A stretch of DNA of 64,000 bases. Source: Chloroflexota bacterium (GTDB lineage Bacteria > Chloroflexota > Dehalococcoidia > Lucifugimonadales > GCA-2719675). Shown piece after piece: positions 30,707 through 40,051 of this stretch. Location of the stretch: contig PBID01000003.1 of the NCBI GenBank assembly GCA_002719675.1, forward strand, positions 179,948 to 243,947, in the 5' to 3' direction. The position numbers and the translations under genes are program-made. Positions within the stretch are counted from its first letter, which is position 1, and every line of letters starts with the position of its first letter. Below the pieces are notes generated by a model. The model made no database searches. It saw only the letters and a program-made list of their open reading frames with translations, and was not told where the DNA came from.

Positions 30707-32995
30707 TTAATGATGCTCATTTTTTTCTCCATCACCATCAATTTTGATTACTTTGCGCTCAGGATCTCGAGGGAAATCTCCTAATTCATTTTCCATCTGA
30801 GGTAATTTTTTCCAATCTCCAGTTTTAGCGATTTGGACTTTCGTAGCCGACCAAGCTAAAGATCCAGTATTGTCGTCTTTTGAAGGATCAAGTATAGACA
30901 ACACATTAGCACCACGGTTTTTAGCATACCTTCCCATAGAAGTATGCCCTTGTCCAACAGGAACACATACAGTATTTGGAGCTGAGGCAGGATTAGGATA
31001 GGCTATAGCTTCTATGCTTTTCCCAGATTGGTTAGTAATTTTTATTATATCTCCCTCAGTGATGTCTAATTTGTTAGCATCTTTCAGGTTAATTTCAACC
31101 CAAGTAGACCATGTGGCAGTTGAAATGGGGTCAGGAAGAGATTGCATCCATGGCAGGTTAGCTCCTGATCCATCGGATATTCCATTTGAAACAAAAGGAA
31201 TAAGGTGGAAATCATACTCTGCATTATCATTAAAAACAGGTGTTGGTAAGTTTTTAAATTTTGGAGGTTTGTTTATTTTACCTTTAAACATATTTTTGAC
31301 ATCCCACCAGCCACCTCTTTGTAACACACCCACCCAAAATTCTTTATCATTTTGAGCTCTTACAGAACCCCTATTAAGATCAAATAGTTTTTTGGAATCT
31401 TCTTTGACTAAATCTTTGATAGAATCAGAATTAATTTTTATATCTAAATCCATTGTTTTTGAAATCGAAATGAGTGAATCGGAGAAGCTTTTATTACCAT
31501 AATGCTTTCCTTTAGACTCAAAAAATGGCCTTACAACGGGTTGTTGAAAACCTAAAGTTTGATATCCAGGGCCAGGGTCTGGTATATTTGTACCCCATTC
31601 TTCCAAAGGGTCTCCTTGGGGTAAAATAAGGTCTGCCATAGATGTGGTGTCATCCATATGTCCAGAAAAACTGACAATTAGTGGCACAGTATTTTCAGAA
31701 GATAAAATTTCTTTGACTTTTAGGCTTCCAGGTAATCCATAAACAGGATCTATATTTGAAGTTAAGAGGATATTAATTTTACCTTCTCTCATATCAGTTG
31801 TGACTTTTTCCCATTCAGAGAAACTACCAGGAATTTCATTGTTGATTAATTCAGGCATTGCTGGTTTTGGCTGGTATATTACACCGCCTTTTTTGCCGAT
31901 GTTATTTACCAAATAATTTAATGAATAAATAGCTGACAAAGAATCAAAACCATTAGTATGAGATCCAACAGAATCTCCCCCAATAGCTAAACTTGGTGAA
32001 TGTTCTATAAATTCATTAGCAATTTTTACAATTTGATCAGCAGTTAAGTAAGGGCTAATAATATTACATACTTTACCAGGACTATATTCTGACATATCGA
32101 ATCTGCCATTATTTGTTAGGCTTGCTATGTTAGCTTGGTTGCCTAGTTTACGCCGAATGATCACGTATGCTATAGACATAGCAAGGAGGCCTTCAGTGCC
32201 AGGATTTACATAAATCCATTCGTCTGCATTTGCAGCAGTCATGGAATACCTTGAACTAACGTGAATCATTTTGCCACGTACATCACCGCCTTGTCTAAAA
32301 TGACCAAAATCTCTTGAGTATTTAGTTGGAGAAACCCAGCTTTCAAGAAAATCTGCTCCAAAAGAGAGGAGGAATTTTGAATTCTTTATATCAAAATCAG
32401 GAATTTGTGTTTGATTAAATACATGATTGATAGCAGATCTTAAGTTCGTAGATTCTATTGGTTCATATATTAAATTTTTACACCCTAAAGAAGTTGTGAA
32501 ATTGTTAAGGATCATTTGAGAATGACCACTAAGTCTATTGTTTGCCATTAATATGGAAGATTTATCATCAATATTTGAAATTTGTTCCGAAACTCTTGCT
32601 ATAGCATCAGTCCAGCTAATTTGCTCCCATTTCCCTGAACCTCTAGGCCCTATACGTACCAGAGGGCTTGAGATACGGTCAGGATTATATAAGGATTGAA
32701 GTGTAGCTTCAGCTCGAGGGGAGTGTTTTCCTTGATTAATTGGATGATCAATATTTCCTTCAATTTTTTTTGCTCTTCCTTCCATAACTCTGACTACAAC
32801 ACCATCCGTGGCGGGAGTAGTATTTATAGAAGTAGCATACCAATTATCGATACCTGTCACTAAATCTTCTGGCATCTCGAAGGGAGCTTGAATAATTAAT
32901 TCTTTTTCAGGTACACCACAAGCTTGAAAAACTACAGCTCCAATTGCTGTACCTCCAAGTAATCCTAAAAATTTTCGTCTTGATGTAGTCAACAT
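30707..32995 (-). CDS. Molybdopterin-oxidoreductase-like large subunit of alternative complex III (ActB1-like), Tat-exported lipoprotein
   Basis: 'TSRRKFLGLLGGTAIGAVVFQACG' (twin Arg and lipobox), 'GKHSPRAEATLQSLYNPDRI'; no N-terminal CxxC Fe-S motif, as expected for ActB. Confidence 0.88.
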   Translation of the reverse strand: MLTTSRRKFLGLLGGTAIGAVVFQACGVPEKELIIQAPFEMPEDLVTGIDNWYATSINTTPATDGVVVRVMEGRAKKIEGNIDHPINQGKHSPRAEATLQSLYNPDRISSPLVRIGPRGSGKWEQISWTDAIARVSEQISNIDDKSSILMANNRLSGHSQMILNNFTTSLGCKNLIYEPIESTNLRSAINHVFNQTQIPDFDIKNSKFLLSFGADFLESWVSPTKYSRDFGHFRQGGDVRGKMIHVSSRYSMTAANADEWIYVNPGTEGLLAMSIAYVIIRRKLGNQANIASLTNNGRFDMSEYSPGKVCNIISPYLTADQIVKIANEFIEHSPSLAIGGDSVGSHTNGFDSLSAIYSLNYLVNNIGKKGGVIYQPKPAMPELINNEIPGSFSEWEKVTTDMREGKINILLTSNIDPVYGLPGSLKVKEILSSENTVPLIVSFSGHMDDTTSMADLILPQGDPLEEWGTNIPDPGPGYQTLGFQQPVVRPFFESKGKHYGNKSFSDSLISISKTMDLDIKINSDSIKDLVKEDSKKLFDLNRGSVRAQNDKEFWVGVLQRGGWWDVKNMFKGKINKPPKFKNLPTPVFNDNAEYDFHLIPFVSNGISDGSGANLPWMQSLPDPISTATWSTWVEINLKDANKLDITEGDIIKITNQSGKSIEAIAYPNPASAPNTVCVPVGQGHTSMGRYAKNRGANVLSILDPSKDDNTGSLAWSATKVQIAKTGDWKKLPQMENELGDFPRDPERKVIKIDGDGEKNEHH

Positions 32996-33020
32996 TTACC
33001 CTTATTGAATATTAAATTGT

Positions 33021-33629
33021 TTAGTAATGACAGGTTGTGCAATCAGTAGGTCCGTCATTTTTCTTATGGCAATCAACACAATCACCCATTTTTAATTCTC
33101 TAGCTTGTCTAACTTTTTCCATTTCAGCAACATTGCCATGACATATTGAACAAGTTTGAGCGGGTTCCACATTATTTTTTTCAGAAAAATGTTTAACATG
33201 GGCTTCATGTATGAAATGAGCGTGATCTGGAACTCGATGTACTCTTATCCAGTCGATAGTTCCTTTAGACGCATAAATAGATCGTAATTTTTCAATTTCC
33301 TCCAGATCATCCCCCACGCTTTTATGACAGGTCATGCACAGGGTAACCGAAGGCACAGAAGCAGAAGCTTCTGATGTTACAGTTCTATGGCAAAAGGTAC
33401 AGTCAAGGCCTAATTCCTCGACGTGGGTTTTATGAGGAAATTTAATTGGTTGGTCTGGACCTTCGTTAAGACCAAAAACATCTAGTGGTAACCCGAACCA
33501 AGCAGACAGGACAAAAGAAAGTAAAGTTATGGCAACAGTTGCACCAATAAGACCAACAATAGATAGTATTACCAAGTAAATTAGGTTTTTTTTGTTACGT
33601 TTTGGTAGTTGAAAATCTCCAGGAATCAA
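33021..33629 (-). CDS. actA: Pentaheme cytochrome c subunit, ActA-like
   Basis: Five CxxCH motifs: CTFCH, CMTCH, CSICH, CVDCH, CTTCH; N-terminal TM. Confidence 0.88.
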   Translation of the reverse strand: MIPGDFQLPKRNKKNLIYLVILSIVGLIGATVAITLLSFVLSAWFGLPLDVFGLNEGPDQPIKFPHKTHVEELGLDCTFCHRTVTSEASASVPSVTLCMTCHKSVGDDLEEIEKLRSIYASKGTIDWIRVHRVPDHAHFIHEAHVKHFSEKNNVEPAQTCSICHGNVAEMEKVRQARELKMGDCVDCHKKNDGPTDCTTCHY

Positions 33630-33677
33630 ATTGCTTTGACCTCAACTAAATTTTTAACAAAAATTTTCATTAATATT

Positions 33678-34013
33678 TTATATCCAAATAGCATCATAAA
33701 TTTCTTTTACTACAGGCAGTGCACTAAAAGCTGTATATAGCAGATAAATTAAAGCCACAAATCCAGCTATACATACTGCATAGCAAGCTTTTTGTATTTT
33801 TAGTAGGAAAGAAACAAACTTAGGGTTTTCTAGTTTTGCTCCGTTGATTATAGACAAAGGGCTGTCTTGAGAATCTATAAGAGAGGGAATAAATATATAC
33901 CCTATAAGCAAATTGGTTGCAATAATAATAACTGCTCCAACAGAATAAAACATAAAATTAACAAATTGACTTATTTGAGCCCAGTGAGTACCGGTAATTG
34001 TGATGGGATCCAT
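33678..34013 (-). CDS. Small membrane protein heading the alternative complex III cluster
   Basis: Two hydrophobic helices, co-directional, about 50 bp upstream of actA-like gene. Confidence 0.6.
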   Translation of the reverse strand: MDPITITGTHWAQISQFVNFMFYSVGAVIIIATNLLIGYIFIPSLIDSQDSPLSIINGAKLENPKFVSFLLKIQKACYAVCIAGFVALIYLLYTAFSALPVVKEIYDAIWI

Positions 34014-34085
34014 TAATTTACCTAGATTGCGTTTTCCTTTAAAAAGTATATGGAAGCTATAGCCATTAACTATCCAACCTGAATA

Positions 34086-34165
34086 ATTCTATAAATATTG
34101 ATTTAATGTGTCAATTGAAATTTTGGTAATTTCAATTGACAAAATTGTATATAAACAAGTATACA
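34086..34165. promoter_or_regulatory. Divergent promoter pair with 14-bp perfect palindrome
   Basis: TGTCAATTGAAATT-TTGGT-AATTTCAATTGACA (34109-34141). Plus strand TTGACA(34136-34141)-N18-TATACA(34160-34165); minus strand TTGACA(34114-34109)-N17-TAGAAT(34091-34086). Confidence 0.65.
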
Positions 34166-34289
34166 CTTCTATTATATTGGGTTTTTATAAATAATTGGCC
34201 TTTCAAGTAGCATTATTTTGAGTAATTAGCAATGTAAATTTGTTTTCAATGATATGGTACAATTCAAACGAAAATTATTAGGTTAAGAC

Positions 34290-35465
34290 ATGAAAGAAGC
34301 TGTAATAGTAAGCGGGGCAAGAACTCCGATAGGAAGATTTGGTGGTTCCTTAAAGGATGTTTCTGCTTCAAAACTGGGAGCTACTGCTATCAAGGGAGCT
34401 CTAAAATTTTCTGGTATCAACAGCGAGGATGTTGATGAAGTTGTTTTTGGAAATTCTATACAAGGGGCTGAAGCTGGATATGCAGCTAGGCTATCTTCAT
34501 TGCTTGCTGGGTTGCCTAAAGAAGTTCCATCGGTCGCAATTAATAAACAATGTGCATCAGGCTTGGAAGCAATCAACATAGCGGCTCAGTTAATAATTTC
34601 TAATCAAGCAGACATAGTAATAGCAGGAGGTACTGAAAGTATGAGTCAGTCTCCATTTGTTAAGACCTATGAATCTAGATTTGGGAGTGAAAGTACAAAT
34701 TCAGATGCTTTGATTAATTCAATTTCTTGTCCAGTTAATCAGTATCATATGGGTGTGACTGCTGAGAATTTAGCATCTAAGTACAAGATTTCAAGAAAAG
34801 CCCAAGATATTTATTCGTTAGAAAGCCAACGCAGGGCAGTTACAGCCATTACAGATTCAAAATTTAAGAAACAAATAGTTGAAGTAAAAATTTCTTCTGA
34901 ATCTGAGGCTGCCTTTGTAAATCAAGATGAATGCCCCAGGCCTGATTCTACTTTAAATAAGTTAAGTAAATTGCCTCCAGTTTTTCAAGAAAATGGAACT
35001 GTAACAGCTGGAAATTCTTCTGTAATAAGTGACGGTGCAGCAGCAGTGGTAATTATGTCATTGGATAAGTGTAAGAGTTTAGGAATTAAACCTAAGCTTA
35101 GGTGGGTTAGTAGAGGAGTTGCAGGTGTTGAACCATCTTTAATGGGGACAGGTCCTGTTCCAGCATTGGGTAAGGCAATTTTGTCAGCTGGGTTAACTTT
35201 GGATGATTTAGATTTGATTGAACTAAACGAAGCATTTGCTTCTCAATCTATTTATTGTATTCAAGAACTAGGATTAGACATGCAAAAAACAAATGTAAAT
35301 GGTAGTGGGATCAGTTTAGGCCATCCAATAGGTGCAACTGGCGCAGTATTAGTAGTTAAATTGATGGAAGAGATGAATTTAAATAATCATTTATTTGGAG
35401 GGGTTTCTTTGTGTGTTGGTGGCGGACAAGGTATAGCAAGTATTTTTGAAAATGTTCAAATTTGA
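34290..35465 (+). CDS. Acetyl-CoA acetyltransferase (thiolase)
   Basis: 'SGARTPIGRFGGSLKD', 'NKQCASGLEAI', 'NVNGSGISLGHPIGATGAVLVVKL', 'CVGGGQGIA'. Confidence 0.95.
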   Translation: MKEAVIVSGARTPIGRFGGSLKDVSASKLGATAIKGALKFSGINSEDVDEVVFGNSIQGAEAGYAARLSSLLAGLPKEVPSVAINKQCASGLEAINIAAQLIISNQADIVIAGGTESMSQSPFVKTYESRFGSESTNSDALINSISCPVNQYHMGVTAENLASKYKISRKAQDIYSLESQRRAVTAITDSKFKKQIVEVKISSESEAAFVNQDECPRPDSTLNKLSKLPPVFQENGTVTAGNSSVISDGAAAVVIMSLDKCKSLGIKPKLRWVSRGVAGVEPSLMGTGPVPALGKAILSAGLTLDDLDLIELNEAFASQSIYCIQELGLDMQKTNVNGSGISLGHPIGATGAVLVVKLMEEMNLNNHLFGGVSLCVGGGQGIASIFENVQI

Positions 35466-35517
35466 TAGTTCGGATGTATATTTTGCAAACAATAATATAA
35501 TAATTTGAAGGTTTGTT

Positions 35518-36681
35518 ATGAAAATTACTAAAGTAAATACAATTTGTATTAAAGGTCAAACTGGCAGACCTCAAATCATTGTAAAAGTAGACACAGATGT
35601 TGGTATATATGGTCTTGGCGAAGCTGGAGTCCCGAATTGGGGTAAATCAGTTATTGAAGCGATTAAACATCTTTCTGAATTAGTTATAGGTGAAGACCCT
35701 TTTGAGACCGAAAAGTTGTGGCAGAGTATGTTTCGGCGAGGGTTTTTTCCTGCCGATAGAGTTTATTCATCAGCAATTAGTGCGTTAGATATAGCTTTTT
35801 GGGATATCAAAGGTAAAGCAACAGGGTTGCCTGTTTACAAATTATTGGGAGGCCCTTTAAGAGACAAAATTGTATGTTACACACATTGTGAAGACGCAAA
35901 AAATACAGATAAATTAATTCAAAGTTGTATAAAAAAAGTTGAACAAGGCTGGAAGTTTTTAAGATGGAGCCAGCCAGTCACTGGAGATGAAAATCCTGAA
36001 GGTATTCAGGTGCTTGAGCCTTTAGAATCAATTGATTTAGTTGAATCTCAAGCAAATCAAGTTAGAAAAACGGTGGGAAAAGAAATCCAAATTTGCTTAG
36101 ATGTTCACACTAGGTTAGATATGGCTCATTCTATAACTTTATTTAAGATTTTGGAGCCATACCGTTTGTTTTTTATTGAAGATCCATTAAGATCTGAGAG
36201 TTCAGCAAGTTATAGAACTCTTGCTAAGCATGCAACTACGCCTATAGCAGCTGGAGAACAATGGGTTGGAAAGTGGGCATTTAGAGAAGTAATTGAGGAA
36301 GAATTGATTCAGTATGCAAGGATTGATTTATGTATTGTTGGAGGATTGACAGAGGCTTTAAAGATTGCCCATTGGTGTGAAACTCATTACATAGATATTG
36401 TTCCACATAATCCTTGGGGGCCAATTAGTTCGGCTGTGTGCGCGGCATTGTGTATGGCCTGTACTAATGTAGGGGTATTAGAAATGCCAGAAATTCCAGG
36501 AAATTTAGATAAGGATATTTTCCCTGTTCAATTACAATGGGAACGAGGGTATGTAATTCCTCAAGATATACCAGGCTTAGGTGTAGATATAGATATGGAT
36601 ATTGCAGAAAAATATAGAACAGTTCCTAATTCATGGCATCCTCATCTTGTTAGAAATGACGGTTCGTTGACTAATTGGTAG
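35518..36681 (+). CDS. Mandelate racemase/muconate lactonizing enzyme family (enolase superfamily)
   Basis: 'ISALDIAFWDIKGKATGLPVYKLLGG', 'ICLDVHTRLD', 'FFIEDPLRSES', 'PIAAGEQWVGKW'. Confidence 0.92.
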   Translation: MKITKVNTICIKGQTGRPQIIVKVDTDVGIYGLGEAGVPNWGKSVIEAIKHLSELVIGEDPFETEKLWQSMFRRGFFPADRVYSSAISALDIAFWDIKGKATGLPVYKLLGGPLRDKIVCYTHCEDAKNTDKLIQSCIKKVEQGWKFLRWSQPVTGDENPEGIQVLEPLESIDLVESQANQVRKTVGKEIQICLDVHTRLDMAHSITLFKILEPYRLFFIEDPLRSESSASYRTLAKHATTPIAAGEQWVGKWAFREVIEEELIQYARIDLCIVGGLTEALKIAHWCETHYIDIVPHNPWGPISSAVCAALCMACTNVGVLEMPEIPGNLDKDIFPVQLQWERGYVIPQDIPGLGVDIDMDIAEKYRTVPNSWHPHLVRNDGSLTNW

Positions 36682-36706
36682 ACGAGATATTTCATTTGTA
36701 GTAAAT

Positions 36707-37432
36707 TTGTTAATGATAATTTTTCAATCTGAGGAGAAGGTATTGGCAAAAAACATTTCAACATTTGAAATTTTTTGGGTTTTTTCTTCTATAACTTTAA
36801 TTGCTTCCCTAGGAATTCTTTTTATTTGGGTTCCAACTGATGCAAACCTTGGTATTTCTCAAAAAATATTTTACCTACATGTTCCCTCTGCTATTTTAGG
36901 AATGATTAGTATAGCAATAGTAGCATTTTTAAGTATTCTTTATTTATTAAATACTGAAAAGAAAAAATGGGATGATTTAGCATATTCATTTTCAGAAGTT
37001 GGTATGGTATTCCTTACCATAGCATTAATAAGTGGTTCTTTGTGGTCAAAACCTGCTTGGGGTGTATGGTGGACATGGGAGCCTAAATTAACTTTGACGT
37101 TAGTATTATGGTTTATATATGTTGCTTATTTGATGATGAGATCGTATATGTCAGGGTCTGGAAATGAGGCCAAATTTGGATCAGTAGTTGCTCTAATAGG
37201 AGCAATTGACGCGCCGCTGATATATTATGCTACTGAACTTTGGAGATCGGCACATCCAGGGGCTGTGGTGGGGCCTAATGCTGAATCTGGGGCTTTAGAT
37301 GAAAGAATGTTTTTTGGGTTAATTGCTTCATTTATCGCGTTATCATTTATGTTCATATATTTTGTTTCTAATAGGTATTTTTTAAGAAGTACTGAAACAA
37401 GGATGAATTTTATTGTTAGGAAATTAAATTGA
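36707..37432 (+). CDS. ccmC: Cytochrome c maturation / heme handling protein CcmC
   Basis: 'KIFYLHVPSA', 'WSKPAWGVWWTWEPKLTLTLVLWFIYVAYLMMR' Trp-rich motif. Confidence 0.9.
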   Translation: MLMIIFQSEEKVLAKNISTFEIFWVFSSITLIASLGILFIWVPTDANLGISQKIFYLHVPSAILGMISIAIVAFLSILYLLNTEKKKWDDLAYSFSEVGMVFLTIALISGSLWSKPAWGVWWTWEPKLTLTLVLWFIYVAYLMMRSYMSGSGNEAKFGSVVALIGAIDAPLIYYATELWRSAHPGAVVGPNAESGALDERMFFGLIASFIALSFMFIYFVSNRYFLRSTETRMNFIVRKLN

Positions 37433-37465
37433 TGTTTTTTGGTGAAATATTTCAGGAGATTTAAA

Positions 37466-37600
37466 TTGGAATTTTTGGTTGCTGCATATTTGATTGCTTG
37501 GGTGATTTTTTTTGGATATTCTTTTATTCTTTCCAGGAAAATTAAAGATTTAAAAAATGATATTAAAGAATTAGAGATTCGTATTAGGGAAGATTCTTAA
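37466..37600 (+). CDS. ccmD: CcmD-like small membrane protein (absent from the ORF track)
   Basis: TTG start; translation MEFLVAAYLIAWVIFFGYSFILSRKIKDLKNDIKELEIRIREDS*; single TM plus charged tail; stop TAA overlaps ATG of ccmE by 1 nt. Confidence 0.8.
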   Translation: MEFLVAAYLIAWVIFFGYSFILSRKIKDLKNDIKELEIRIREDS

Positions 37601-38058
37601 TGGGCAAAACTGATGCATTAGAGCAAAAACCAGATTTTCGCGAACAGGAAATTGGTTTTATTTATGCACATAGGATCAAATTAATCATTGCTATATTGGT
37701 TTTGGTTTTAGCTGTAGGATATTTAGCTTTTAATGCATGGGATAGTGCAAAAGTTTACTATTACACAGTTTCAGAAATTAAAGAAATTGGCCCTACCAGT
37801 GAAGGACAGTTTGTTAGGGTTAGCGGCAAGTTAATTGATGGTACTTTTGAAAGAGTTGAAAATACTACTTTGGCATCTTTTATACTCACTGATGGAACGG
37901 AAACTGTTCAGGCAATACATCAAGGTATAATTCCTGACCTGTTTTTCAATGAACATTCTGAAATAATTTTAGAAGGAAGATATACTCAAGACAAAGTTTT
38001 CCAGAGTAAAAATATTATAGTCAAATGTCCTTCAAAATATGTTGCATCTTCAAGTTAA
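37600..38058 (+). CDS. ccmE: Heme chaperone CcmE, CxxxY type
   Basis: 'GQFVRVSGKLIDGTF', 'QAIHQGIIPDLFFNEHSEIILEGRY', 'NIIVKCPSKY' at the heme-binding position. Confidence 0.88.
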   Translation: MGKTDALEQKPDFREQEIGFIYAHRIKLIIAILVLVLAVGYLAFNAWDSAKVYYYTVSEIKEIGPTSEGQFVRVSGKLIDGTFERVENTTLASFILTDGTETVQAIHQGIIPDLFFNEHSEIILEGRYTQDKVFQSKNIIVKCPSKYVASSS

Positions 38059-38068
38059 AATATTAGAA

Positions 38069-38974
38069 TCAATTGATTTTTGAGTTTATACTAGATTCAA
38101 ACTGAGTCATTTCTGAAAGGGTTTCTTCTGGCCAACTTCTCTTCCATTTATCTGCCACAGATACTTTCAATTTTCCTAATCCTGTGATTTCCATTTGAAT
38201 TTGGTCACCATTTTGTATAGGACCTAGTCCAGTGTGATTGGTTCCTGTTGATACTACATCTCCTGCTTGTAGGGTTGTTACCCAAGAAGCAAATTCTAGT
38301 ACTTGGTTTACGGACCTTCCCATATCACTAGTATGAACATCTTGTCTTATTTTATTGTTAACCCATAATCTTATTCTCAAGTTTTGAGGGTCTTGAATTT
38401 CGTCTTTCGTGACGATATAAGGTCCCATGGGGCCGAAAGTGTCCCATGATTTACCCCAAAAAAAACTATTATTACCGTTTGGTTCAATTCCCCTTGCAGA
38501 AATATCCATGAAGTTCACGTATCCAAAAATATGGTCGGAAGCTGAGTTAGGAGAAATATTTTTTGTTGTTTTTCCTATTACAACGCCCAATTCTGCTTCA
38601 TGATGGAATACTGGAGCAGCACAATCTGGCAATATTACTTCGCCCCCATTTCCTATTACAGAGCTTGGAGATTTTAAGAATGCATCACGATCACCCACTA
38701 ATGATCGAGATCCATTTTCTAAATAATTTCCAGCCATACATACCAATCGTTTTGGTTCAGGAAGCGGAGCCTTTAATTGAATATCATCAATTTTGAATTT
38801 TGGAGAAGTAGTTTTTTCAATTTTATCTCTATAAGAATCAAATTCTTTGATAATTCCAGACATTAAAGTTTGTCCATCAATACGAGGAATATCAGAAACT
38901 GCTTCAGAGATATCTATCACATGGTCTCCGTCAATAATTCCAGGTATATCTTGGTTGAATAGAACTAATTTCAT
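38069..38974 (-). CDS. Fumarylacetoacetate hydrolase family protein
   Basis: 'HHEAELGVVIGKTTKNI...HIFGYVNFMDISARG', 'GDVVSTGTNHTGLGPIQNGDQI'. Confidence 0.9.
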   Translation of the reverse strand: MKLVLFNQDIPGIIDGDHVIDISEAVSDIPRIDGQTLMSGIIKEFDSYRDKIEKTTSPKFKIDDIQLKAPLPEPKRLVCMAGNYLENGSRSLVGDRDAFLKSPSSVIGNGGEVILPDCAAPVFHHEAELGVVIGKTTKNISPNSASDHIFGYVNFMDISARGIEPNGNNSFFWGKSWDTFGPMGPYIVTKDEIQDPQNLRIRLWVNNKIRQDVHTSDMGRSVNQVLEFASWVTTLQAGDVVSTGTNHTGLGPIQNGDQIQMEITGLGKLKVSVADKWKRSWPEETLSEMTQFESSINSKIN

Positions 38975-39000
38975 TAAAGACTCCGATTATATTCGATTTG

Positions 39001-39861
39001 TTATTTTCCTGTAGTATTAGTAAGCGTTCCTACGCCTTCTACAGTTCCTTCTATTACATCGCCAGGGTTTAAGTAAATTTCATCATCACTAGCACCTGCA
39101 GCAACTCCAGTTGCTATTAAATCACCAGGTACCAAAGTGCATAGGTTGGAAATATACTCAATTTGGCTCTCAATGTTATGAATCATAAGTTTAGTAGTAG
39201 AAACTAACCTTTCTTCTCCATTGACCTTTGTAGTTAATTTTAAATTTGTAGTGTCTTTCAAGTCCTCGGCAGGTATAATCCAAGGCCCTACGGCACAGTA
39301 GCCATCAAGCCATTTACCGTTTAACCAATCAAACCATCCGCTTCTAGCAGGATTTTTTCTGTCAGGGGAAAAGTCTAAATCTCTTCCTGAAACATCATTA
39401 ACAACTGTGTATCCAAAAATATGATCGAAGGCATTTTCTCTCTTAATATTTTTACCTGGTTTTCCAATTATTAAACCAAGTTCTATTTCTTCAACTTGGT
39501 TTACGACTAACGAGTTATCTGGAATTATGTCACCATCTGCAATTAAAGCTGTAGAAGGCTTACTAAAAAACTCAGGTTCTTCAATGTTTAAATCTTTTTC
39601 TAGTTTGCCACCTACTGGAGTATAGTTTGCAGCCAGTAACAATAATTTTTTAGATCCATCAACTGGAGAGAGTAGCCTTACATCTCCTAGGGAGTGGTGA
39701 GTCATTGATGCATTTTTTAGTTGACTTAACCCACTTTTGTCAAGTAATGGAATTGTTTCCAAATTTCCTGATGATCCAGGAACTTCAGATATTGTTTCTC
39801 CGTCTAAGATTCCAACAGCAGGTCCAGTGGAACTCTTAGCGATATATCTAACTAATTTCAT
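39001..39861 (-). CDS. Fumarylacetoacetate hydrolase family protein
   Basis: 'EEIELGLIIGKPGKNI...HIFGYTVVNDVSGRDL', 'GDLIATGVAAGASDDEIYLNPGDVIEG'. Confidence 0.9.
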   Translation of the reverse strand: MKLVRYIAKSSTGPAVGILDGETISEVPGSSGNLETIPLLDKSGLSQLKNASMTHHSLGDVRLLSPVDGSKKLLLLAANYTPVGGKLEKDLNIEEPEFFSKPSTALIADGDIIPDNSLVVNQVEEIELGLIIGKPGKNIKRENAFDHIFGYTVVNDVSGRDLDFSPDRKNPARSGWFDWLNGKWLDGYCAVGPWIIPAEDLKDTTNLKLTTKVNGEERLVSTTKLMIHNIESQIEYISNLCTLVPGDLIATGVAAGASDDEIYLNPGDVIEGTVEGVGTLTNTTGK

Positions 39862-40051
39862 TTATTTCTCCTTGAACGTTTAAATTGTTTGAAAATTATT
39901 ATAGATGTTTTTTTTAATGGGATAAAGATGTTTTTGATTTTAACCGCAGAATTTTATTGTATTAATGTAAAGTAATTGAATTTCATTGTTGTAATTCGAA
40001 CCAATAAATATGTAGTATTTGTTCAAAAACTGGAAATCCTGGAGTTTTGAA

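Noticed and set aside
30707-32995. Formate dehydrogenase or nitrate reductase catalytic subunit
   Set aside because: Lacks the N-terminal Fe-S Cys motif and Mo-ligand context; neighbours (pentaheme cytochrome, DUF3341, NrfD pair, monoheme cytochrome) indicate alternative complex III.
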